Source: a bacterium c-19 (GTDB lineage: Bacteria > Bacillota_I > Bacilli_A > Erysipelotrichales > Erysipelotrichaceae). Taken from it: 64,000 bases of DNA. Each line of letters starts with the position of its first letter. Positions within the stretch are counted from its first letter, which is position 1. The translations under genes and the position numbers were made by a program. Of the stretch, positions 58,301 to 64,000 are shown piece after piece. The stretch spans positions 1 to 64,000 of the forward strand of contig QZED01000002.1 in NCBI GenBank assembly GCA_009917405.1, written 5' to 3'. The notes beneath the pieces were generated by a model. The model had not been told where the DNA came from. It searched no databases and saw nothing but the letters and a program-made list of their open reading frames with translations.

Positions 58301-60220
58301 ATCATTATAATAAGACTGATGACCCCAAGCTTCCTCCACGATGTTTGCTACAATATCATGACCGCCGTTATCCGCATATTCCTTCACGGACTCACGCATT
58401 AGATTAAAGTGCTGTTCAGTGAAGTAAAACGCGTCATTAGAATCATTTGAAATACCGCCGCTCGGAGTAGAACCTAAGCCTAAATAATAATTCGCAACCG
58501 CAAACGGATGTTGCCAAATCTGTAATTCCGTTTTCTCGTTTTCCGGCTGAACAAGATTCAAAACTTCGATTTCATATGTTAATTCAATCGGATTCGCAAG
58601 TTCATCTGCAGTAACGGTAATTTTTCCTGTATAGTTGCCCGGCACTGTTGCCTGAGGAACATTCATACTTACCCATGCGAAGTTTGCGGTATTCTTTGCG
58701 GCATCATGCGCACCGCCCTTATGAATCACATCAGGGAAATCCAATACGGTTCCCGCCAAGTTTCTTCCGTCATTCGCTTTGACATTTTTCAGCCATTTGA
58801 TATCAATATTATCAGCAGCAATCTTGTTGCCGTTATTATCGGTAAAATCAGAAGCTGTAATATTGATATTATGCACATTAGCTTTAGCTAAAATATTAAG
58901 CTTTGAATTTAAGATATCGCCCTTCCAAGCAACACCGCTCCAATTTCTAACGATTTCAGCTGCTAACAGATCATCAAAATCACGTTGAGTTTCCAACAGT
59001 TTTTCATTACCTACGGAAACATTTAAGTCTTTAATAGCAGGATCAACATTAATCGTTACAGACGTAGAAATCGTAGTATCTTTTACAGTCGCAGTAACCT
59101 GCGTTTGTGCCGCCGTTTTACTGACTGCGGTAATATTTCCGTTCGCATCAATAGTAGCCACTGAGGAATCAGCACTGGAGTAAACGATTTCAGGTTCTTC
59201 ATTAAACCAAGGCTCATAAGAAATTGCCGGGAATTCAGCTGTTTGATTGATACCTAAATCAATATCATCTGTATCCGCAAATATTCTTGTAATCGGCATG
59301 TCTTCATGATAAACCTTTAAATAATCTATCTGAAGAGCAGAGCCTGATTTCAATTCAACCTTTAATGTATGCTCTTTATTATCTAATTCAGAGGATTCAA
59401 ACAGCATTTGCTGATGCTGTACACTGCCTGTAGTTGTTGCATCTGCGGTACCTACCTCTGTACCGTCTACACTGATTTTATACACACCATGTCCGCTGTT
59501 CTTAGAACCGATAAGCTGAAATTTGGTTCCGACGAAGCGCATTTCAAAATAGCCGTTGCTTGTATAATGCTCGTATCCGTCATGAAAATAATCAGGATAA
59601 TAAGATTCTCCGCCGCCCCATGTTCCGGTATATTTAATCTTAAACAATTCATCGGTTTCGGTTGCCATCACATCCTCAATCACAGTAAAGCCGGTATCAG
59701 AGTTTCCGAAAACCTTTGCATAAACGAATTGTACACCATAGGTAGTACCACTGCCTGTAGAAGCAGAATTGCGCTTCCCTAATACAGTTACCTTCGCTGT
59801 ATGATCACCCGGGCTCAATTCGGCACTCTCATATAACTTCACATTAGTTTGCGTTGTGCTCGCATAAGCATCATGCTCAGTCGCCGTTCCGCCGTCAATC
59901 GCAACACTGAACATTGCATGATTGGCTGCCTTTTTTCCGTATAATTCCAGTTTTGTACCATTAAATGTTATATCAATGGTAGCGCCTGCCGAATTACTCC
60001 AATGCTCTGTTACATCAGCAGAACTTCCGCCTGTCGTAGGCCAATAGTCCCAACCGCCGTTATTACTGTTACCGCTGGAATAGACAAAGCGTGCGTCATT
60101 ATCATCAATGATTTCGCCTTCATCAGCTGCTTTAATTTCTATAACTTGATTCATAGTAATAACAGAAACAAAGCAGCACGCCGCCAGAAACAGCTTAGTT
60201 AATTTTTGTATAGCTTTCAT
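55343..60220 (-). CDS. Large surface protein with GH123-like catalytic region and six FIVAR repeats
   Basis: 1625 residues. In order: signal peptide (1-31); two galactose-binding-like beta domains (about 35-175 and 180-306, both with a GTKLELYGKK / GTKFQLIGSK strand); a Big_2-type Ig-like domain (310-393); a linker beta domain (395-555); a DUF4091/GH123-like catalytic region (about 560-930) with Asp746-Glu747 in YISMDERELPD, matching the Asp-Glu dyad of GH123 beta-N-acetylgalactosaminidases; six FIVAR repeats (991-1420); a Pro-rich wall-spanning stretch (1426-1454); a beta domain; and a C-terminal hydrophobic helix (1599-1613) with a Lys-rich tail. No LPxTG motif precedes that helix, so it is probably a membrane anchor rather than a sortase signal. 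Likely role: release of terminal GalNAc from host glycans at the cell surface. AGGAGG precedes the ATG. Confidence 0.87.
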   Translation of the reverse strand: MKAIQKLTKLFLAACCFVSVITMNQVIEIKAADEGEIIDDNDARFVYSSGNSNNGGWDYWPTTGGSSADVTEHWSNSAGATIDITFNGTKLELYGKKAANHAMFSVAIDGGTATEHDAYASTTQTNVKLYESAELSPGDHTAKVTVLGKRNSASTGSGTTYGVQFVYAKVFGNSDTGFTVIEDVMATETDELFKIKYTGTWGGGESYYPDYFHDGYEHYTSNGYFEMRFVGTKFQLIGSKNSGHGVYKISVDGTEVGTADATTTGSVQHQQMLFESSELDNKEHTLKVELKSGSALQIDYLKVYHEDMPITRIFADTDDIDLGINQTAEFPAISYEPWFNEEPEIVYSSADSSVATIDANGNITAVSKTAAQTQVTATVKDTTISTSVTINVDPAIKDLNVSVGNEKLLETQRDFDDLLAAEIVRNWSGVAWKGDILNSKLNILAKANVHNINITASDFTDNNGNKIAADNIDIKWLKNVKANDGRNLAGTVLDFPDVIHKGGAHDAAKNTANFAWVSMNVPQATVPGNYTGKITVTADELANPIELTYEIEVLNLVQPENEKTELQIWQHPFAVANYYLGLGSTPSGGISNDSNDAFYFTEQHFNLMRESVKEYADNGGHDIVANIVEEAWGHQSYYNDPSMIKWTKKSDGTWEFNYDWYDKWINFMIDSGVIDPVNGIGKIKCFSIVPWGNQIKYYNEATSAYKTEVLKAGTTAGNAAWSAFLTDFMKHSKEKGWFDITYISMDERELPDLTAAVNTIESVTDSEGDSFKISSALNYAAPDQYTLTDRVDDISINLGNVTSQTQLNQLSEHRRALGLNTTFYSCTGDYPTNFMISDPGDNYWTIWYTMTLGTDGFMRWAWDNYVYDMHGDTSYRYWEPGDGWYVYPVERDQIDADYNASFYSTPRYEMLKQGMRDVAKAKYLMEQSDEYKTEITTLTKSMKLPVKSTYHGSATYADEVQRMLVHSETARMYDKVTELAREFAATQVVVDKSLLEAEIAKAEILTEKDYTADSWADLQSALTAAQQVNGDADATQDEVNKACAALQAAYKALVTVPEVDKSDLLTAINKAEILTEDHYTAASWKVLEAALKAAQQVEADADATQAEVDNACDALNKAVDDLVKVDPTIPDEVYKGDLTAAIHKAESLTKDHYTADSWGVLEAALNKAQRVEADADATQEEVDDASVALNKAVDNLVKVDPTTPDEVYKGDLTAAIQRALSLTEDHYTAESWKNLEAVLKTAQQVEANADANQDEVDDAYKALNAAMNALVKVDPSIPDEVYKGDLTAAIHRAQSLTAEHYTADSWKALEAALRTAQQVEADADANQDEVDAACTALNSAIKALVKVDPTIPDEVFKGDLLTEIKKAEALTKDDYKADSWAVLEAALTKAKAIYQDTNATQDEIDNACASLAAAIKALVKTDSSTPTPTPKPPKPSNPIKPNEPIKPIKPNLPGYVNQIHNNINQVTVLGRFPEDVQLIVETLTDTAKAEIINKITNKNDLAKYNIEKIYDIYMLQKGMQYKPDGAFTIKIKLDDELLAKRYLGIVYIADDGTVTMVPSKVKDGFITFTTNHNSYYAIVSSDSPIVNTATTDSIIGNNTFAVIMLGMLLAFVVKKSDSLLKKESE
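55961..57250 (-). repeat. Tandem FIVAR-encoding repeats, 222-bp period
   Basis: Six units inside the surface protein gene. Units 2-6 keep an exact 74-codon period (starts at residues 1062, 1136, 1210, 1284, 1358), each with a YTAxSW core and the linker VDPTIPDEVYKGDLTAAI. The DNA of units 3-5 is close enough for recombination to change copy number. Confidence 0.9.
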
Positions 60221-60635
60221 CTTTATCCTCCTATCATATATTCAAAACAAAAATATCAGATCACCTTTTTCCGCAACACCTCACTTATGTCTACAAATGT
60301 GTACTTTTGTAAACAATGTGGCAACAATTTAAAATGTCGTTTTATTGAATATAAATCGGCTTTTTTTATGTTTCAGCTGCTAATTTACAAAAGTACAGTT
60401 TTATAAACCAGAACGCATTATATGTATGCGCTTTCTCACAGCTAAAGTATATCACATGTATATTAGATCTTGTTTGTACTTTTTAACAAAAATTTTATAC
60501 TTTTTATTATAATCATAGAAATAAAAGTGACTTTTATTTATCGACGTTTTTGCTTACTAACATTATTAAACTAACCTTTAACTCCTTTATTATCTACCTT
60601 TCAAACGAATAAAAAGCATTCAAATTCAATTACAC
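60221..60635. other. Upstream region of the surface protein gene, no gene
   Basis: AT-rich with no coding frame. It contains the long inverted repeat described next and a small AT-rich hairpin AAATAAAAG/CTTTTATTT at 60519-60539. Presumably holds the surface protein promoter, which could not be placed with confidence. Confidence 0.5.
60301..60396. repeat. Perfect 13-bp inverted repeat 80-180 bases upstream of the surface protein gene
   Basis: GTACTTTTGTAAA (60301-60313) and TTTACAAAAGTAC (60384-60396) are exact inverse copies separated by 70 bases, and a partial third copy (GTACAGTTTTATAAAC read outward) follows. They could bind a regulator in two places or pair in the transcript. Confidence 0.65.
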
Positions 60636-60664
60636 TTGCATTCCTTCTTCAATCGTGAGATAAT
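60636..60664 (+). promoter_or_regulatory. Promoter of the ABC-F leader
   Basis: -35 TTGCAT (60636-60641), 17-base spacer, -10 GATAAT (60659-60664); transcription would start near 60671, just before the leader ribosome binding site. Confidence 0.65.
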
Positions 60665-60691
60665 ACTGTTACATTGAAAAGGAGTGAGAGG

Positions 60692-60715
60692 ATGAAGACT
60701 GTTTCTTACAGATAA
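60692..60715 (+). CDS. Seven-residue leader peptide MKTVSYR
   Basis: An eight-codon frame (including TAA) with a strong AAAAGGAG site 7 bases upstream, placed between the promoter and an intrinsic terminator in front of an antibiotic-resistance type ABC-F gene. Its last codons form one arm of a hairpin (TTCTTACA, 60703-60710). Size and position are those of stalling leader peptides such as those before erm and msr genes. Translation and stalling are inferred. Confidence 0.7.
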   Translation: MKTVSYR

Positions 60716-60823
60716 ATCAGAATTTCTAATACCTATGGGTATTTCATATGTAAGAAGGCAGCACGTCTTTTCCCTTTTAATCTTAATAAACAAAAGCTGT
60801 GAGTTCTTTCTTGTAGCTTTTTT
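60703..60823 (+). promoter_or_regulatory. Attenuator with alternative hairpins before the ABC-F gene
   Basis: Three structures compete. Anti-antiterminator: TTCTTACA (60703-60710) with TGTAAGAA (60749-60756), enclosing the hairpin AATACC/GGTATT (60728-60743). Antiterminator: AAGAAGGCAGC (60752-60762) can pair with GCTG...TTCTT (60796-60808). Terminator: AAAGCTGTGAG with CTTGTAGCTTT (60793-60820) and a T run. A ribosome stalled in the leader would block the first pairing and free the antiterminator, letting transcription reach the ABC-F gene. Confidence 0.75.
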
Positions 60824-60911
60824 ATATGCAATCTATAACCCTACAATTTTTAAGCAGCTTTCATAATGCGAAGTGCTTCTTCTTACAATAACGGGAAGGA
60901 GGCATTTTTAT

Positions 60912-62378
60912 ATGTCGATGATAAAAATAGAACACTTAAGCTTTGCCTATCCGTACAGCTTTGAAGATGTATTTGATGATATTAATTTGATTTTTGATAC
61001 CGATTGGAAAATAGGACTGATCGGCAGAAACGGCAAAGGAAAAACTACGCTGTTAAGGCTGTTAATGGATGAGTATTCATACAGCGGTAACATCTATAAG
61101 AATGCAGAATGCATCTATTTTCCTTATGTAATAGCGGATGAAACGATTACTACACTCACGCTTCTGCAATCGCTGTGTCCGCTTTGTGAGGAATGGCAAT
61201 TCAGACGCGAATTATCCGCTTTACAGTTACCGACAACGATAATGGAACGCACTTTTGAAACACTCTCGGGCGGTGAAAAAACCAAAATCCAATTGGTTGC
61301 CCTATTTCTTCATGAACAGTGCTTTTTATTAATTGATGAGCCAACCAATCATTTAGATGCAGAAGGCAGAGCGGTGCTTGCTGCTTATCTGCGTCATAAA
61401 AAAGGCTTTCTGTTAGTTTCTCATGATCGTCATTTTTTAGATTTATGCATTGATCATGTGATAGCGCTGAATCGCAGTAATATAACGGTACAAAGCGGTA
61501 ATTTTGCAACATGGATGAATGATTTTCAGAAGCAACAGGAATATGAAGTTGCCAAAAGCGCACAATTAAAAAAGGAAATTAAGCAGTTGAAGCAATCGGC
61601 GCAAAGAACTGCAGTTTGGTCCAATCGAATCGAAGCGTCTAAATTTCAAAACGGACCTGTCGATCGTGGTTTTATCGGACATAAAGCTGCTAAAATGATG
61701 AAGCGATCTAAAGCGGCTGCCGCCCGACAACAACACTCTATTAAACAAAAAGCAGCTCTTTTAAAAAATCAGGAAGACACACAGCCGTTAAAGCTGAAAC
61801 CGCTGAAATATCATGCGCAAACACTCGTAGCCTTTCATGAGGTGATACTTGAATATGATCAAAAGCCGATCACTAAAAAGTTAAGCTTTACGATTGAGCA
61901 AGGTGACCATATCATTTTGAACGGTAAAAACGGCAGCGGGAAAAGCACTTTATTAAAGCTGTTAAACAAAGAAGTGATCTCATACAGTGGTGAAGTTTTG
62001 ATCAATGCCCAGCTGAAAATCTCTTATGTGCCGCAGGATTGTTCCTTTCTCAGCGGCAGCTTATCACAATTTATTCATTCTAATCATATTGATGAAAGTC
62101 TGATGAAAGCAATACTGAGAAAGTTGAATTTCTCACGCCTGCAATTTGAGCAGGATATGAGCAGCTACTCTGACGGTCAGAAAAAGAAAGTGCTAATTGC
62201 CAAGAGTCTTTGCGAAAATGCGCATTTGTATTTATGGGATGAACCGTTAAATTACATTGATATTTTTACAAGAATGCAACTGGAAGAATTGCTGCAAAAC
62301 TTTGGCGGTACGATGGTGCTTGTTGAGCATGATCAATACTTTCAAGAGGCTGTCGCTACTAAAATAATTCAGCTGTAA
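60912..62378 (+). CDS. ABC-F ribosomal protection protein, Lsa type
   Basis: 488 residues, two ABC domains and no membrane helices. Domain 1: Walker A GRNGKGKT (38-45), LSGGE (118-122), DEPTNHLD (142-149). Interdomain linker about 205-270 with RGFIGHKAAKMMKRSKAAAARQ-like sequence (shown in part), a mark of the Lsa/Vga group. Domain 2: GKNGSGKST, then SYSDGQKKK and LWDEPLNYID. Lsa proteins bind the ribosomal E site and push lincosamides, streptogramin A and pleuromutilins off their site. The start (GGAAGGAGG upstream) is downstream of the attenuator, which suggests induction by such drugs. Resistance is not proven by sequence. Confidence 0.88.
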   Translation: MSMIKIEHLSFAYPYSFEDVFDDINLIFDTDWKIGLIGRNGKGKTTLLRLLMDEYSYSGNIYKNAECIYFPYVIADETITTLTLLQSLCPLCEEWQFRRELSALQLPTTIMERTFETLSGGEKTKIQLVALFLHEQCFLLIDEPTNHLDAEGRAVLAAYLRHKKGFLLVSHDRHFLDLCIDHVIALNRSNITVQSGNFATWMNDFQKQQEYEVAKSAQLKKEIKQLKQSAQRTAVWSNRIEASKFQNGPVDRGFIGHKAAKMMKRSKAAAARQQHSIKQKAALLKNQEDTQPLKLKPLKYHAQTLVAFHEVILEYDQKPITKKLSFTIEQGDHIILNGKNGSGKSTLLKLLNKEVISYSGEVLINAQLKISYVPQDCSFLSGSLSQFIHSNHIDESLMKAILRKLNFSRLQFEQDMSSYSDGQKKKVLIAKSLCENAHLYLWDEPLNYIDIFTRMQLEELLQNFGGTMVLVEHDQYFQEAVATKIIQL

Positions 62379-62382
62379 AAAC

Positions 62383-62414
62383 AAAAAAGTGATGCCGTCG
62401 GCATCGCTTTTTTT
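62383..62414. terminator. Bidirectional terminator between the ABC-F gene and the ABC exporter
   Basis: GTGATGCC-GTC-GGCATCGC stem flanked by A and T tracts, serving both converging genes. Confidence 0.85.
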
Positions 62415-62421
62415 AACATTA

Positions 62422-64000
62422 TTACGCATTTTCAAACTGTGAATTATAAAGCTGGGTATAGAATCCGTTATCCTTCATTAAATCTTCATGATTGCCAGCT
62501 TCCACAATATCGCCGTCTTTCATTACAAGAATCAGATCGGCATCACGAATTGTGGAAAGACGATGCGCAATCACGAAGCTTGTTCGATTTTCCATCAGCT
62601 TTTCCATGCCCTTTTGAATCAACACTTCTGTTCTTGTATCAACGGAAGATGTCGCTTCATCAAGAATGAGAATTTTAGGATCAGCCAAAAACGCACGTGC
62701 TATTGTCAAAAGCTGCTTTTGTCCTTGTGATACGTTATTAGAATCCTCGTTGATTTCGGTTTGATAACCGTGATCTAAGGTACGAATAAAGTGATCGACA
62801 TAAGCGGCATCCGCTGCCTTCATGACTTCTTCATCTGTAGCATTCAGCTTACCGTAACGCAGATTATCCATAATTGTACCGTTGAATAGCCATGCATCCT
62901 GCAAAACCATACCGAACAATGATCTTAAATCACTTCTGCGCATGTCTGTCGTTTTTATTCCATCGATATAAATCGTTCCGCTATTTAATTCGTAAAAACG
63001 CATTAACAGCTTGACAATGGTTGTTTTTCCGGCACCAGTAGGTCCGACAATCGCAATCTTTTTACCCGGTTTGATATACATGGAAAAATCGTTAATAACA
63101 ATTTTATCTTCTGTATAGCCGAAGTGAACATTTTCAAAGGTAACCTGTCCTTGAATGTTACAGTTCCCGTCTGCGTCATAGATTTCCACTGGATTTTCAC
63201 ACTCTGCAACTTCCTCACTTTCACCTAAGAATTCAAAGACTCGCTCAGCCGCAGCCGCGGTGGACTGCAACATATTCATAACTTGAGCCATTTGAGTAAT
63301 CGGCTGATTAAAGTTGCGCACATATTGAATAAACGCTTGAATATCACCGATTTCAATGCTGCCCGCCGCAGCTAAGTAACCGCCGACGATACAAACACCG
63401 ACATATCCGATATTACCGACAAAGGCGATGACCGGCTGCATTAATCCGGAGAAAAACTGTGATTTCCAACCTACTCCGTAGAGCTTTTGATTATGATACT
63501 CGAATTCTTCGATACTTCGATCTTCACCGTTGAATGCCTTCATTACGATATGACCGCCATACATCTCCTCAATATGACCATTCACATCACCGAGGTAACG
63601 CTGTTGACGGCTGAAATATTTCTGCGTATGCTTCACAATCGACAACACGAGAAACAAGGACAGCGGTACACTGATAAAGGCAACCAGCGTCATTTGCCAA
63701 CTGATAGACAACATCATGATCGTAAATCCGATAATATTCACGACGCTTGTAATTACCGTATTTAAGCTTTGTGACAATGACTGCGCCAAGGTATCGACAT
63801 CATTGGTCACACGAGACAAAACATCACCGTGGGAGTTCGTATCAAAATATCGAAACGGCAGCCGATTGATCTTGGCGGCAATTTTTTGGCGGAGATCATA
63901 AGCGGTACGCTGTGTAACCGTAGACATAATATACTGTTGAATAAAAGAGAAGATACTGCTGGCAAGATAAAGAACCAACATAAACAGAATAATCTGAAGA
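62422..64000 (-). CDS. Multidrug-type ABC exporter half-transporter, N-terminus beyond the right edge
   Basis: The frame stays open to position 64000, so about 526 C-terminal residues are present of a usual 580-620. The membrane part (DTNSHGDVLSRVTNDVDTL coupling region onward) is a type IV exporter fold; the ATPase part has Walker A GPTGAGKTT, signature VSQGQKQLL, Walker B ILILDEATSSVD and the H-loop AHRLSTI. It resembles the YfiC/YheH/LmrA class, which often works as a heterodimer with a second half encoded next door, here probably upstream beyond the window. Substrate unknown. Confidence 0.93.
   Translation of the reverse strand, partial: LQIILFMLVLYLASSIFSFIQQYIMSTVTQRTAYDLRQKIAAKINRLPFRYFDTNSHGDVLSRVTNDVDTLAQSLSQSLNTVITSVVNIIGFTIMMLSISWQMTLVAFISVPLSLFLVLSIVKHTQKYFSRQQRYLGDVNGHIEEMYGGHIVMKAFNGEDRSIEEFEYHNQKLYGVGWKSQFFSGLMQPVIAFVGNIGYVGVCIVGGYLAAAGSIEIGDIQAFIQYVRNFNQPITQMAQVMNMLQSTAAAAERVFEFLGESEEVAECENPVEIYDADGNCNIQGQVTFENVHFGYTEDKIVINDFSMYIKPGKKIAIVGPTGAGKTTIVKLLMRFYELNSGTIYIDGIKTTDMRRSDLRSLFGMVLQDAWLFNGTIMDNLRYGKLNATDEEVMKAADAAYVDHFIRTLDHGYQTEINEDSNNVSQGQKQLLTIARAFLADPKILILDEATSSVDTRTEVLIQKGMEKLMENRTSFVIAHRLSTIRDADLILVMKDGDIVEAGNHEDLMKDNGFYTQLYNSQFENA

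Overview
This looks like a chromosome segment of a low-GC Gram-positive bacterium (Bacillota), most plausibly Erysipelotrichales and related to Clostridium innocuum; the assignment is inference. The signs are strong AGGAGG-type ribosome binding sites, HrcA/CIRCE control of both dnaK and clpB, an MraZ-headed division cluster, the acetylase branch of diaminopimelate synthesis, a T-box before trpS, and a VanG/VanT-like cell-wall cluster of the kind known from C. innocuum. No tRNA or rRNA gene, intact insertion sequence, prophage or CRISPR array was recognised.

Layout. 1-3.1 kb: a secreted Ig-like surface protein (cut by the left edge) behind an ECF sigma factor that carries its own membrane anchor. 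3.4-9.2 kb: metal efflux, a YlbJ-like membrane protein, RNA modification (RluA family, MnmM), the CCA enzyme, and an IS607-type recombinase with ruined active-site positions. 9.3-20.5 kb: cell-wall block with two NodB deacetylases (PdaA-like, PdaC-like) flanking murF, a VanG-like ligase, a racemase with the VanT-type Asn, and a separate VanT-like membrane protein. 20.6-31.4 kb: typA, T-box-trpS, clpB with two CIRCE boxes, a gene-poor stretch with a decayed membrane-protein reading frame, orphan gatZ, trxA, a HAD phosphatase and a probably leaderless ybaK homologue. 31.4-36.5 kb: mraZ-rsmH-ftsL-PBP followed by mreB. 37-41.2 kb: dapF-dapB-dapH facing dapL, then ispD. 41.3-46.1 kb: hrcA-grpE-dnaK-dnaJ. 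46.4-52.3 kb: pepF, then an sdpR-sdpI-ABC transporter operon ending in a DUF3783/FIVAR-like protein. 52.4-55.3 kb: feoA-feoA-feoB plus a tiny Cys-rich membrane gene, with three identical-type palindromes. 55.3-60.2 kb: a 1625-residue surface protein with a GH123-like catalytic region and six FIVAR repeats. 60.6-64 kb: an Lsa-type ABC-F gene behind a leader-peptide attenuator, and an ABC exporter cut by the right edge.

The strongest themes are cell-wall construction and drug response. The murF-ligase-racemase set could make precursors ending in D-Ala-D-Ser, the classic route to low-level vancomycin resistance, with the VanT polypeptide split into two genes. The ABC-F leader has all parts of a ribosome-stalling antitermination switch. 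The least described items are the inactivated IS607 recombinase kept as a likely DNA-binding protein, the sigma factor fused to a membrane domain next to a surface-protein gene, and the cytosolic DUF3783-FIVAR protein at the end of the sdp-ABC operon.
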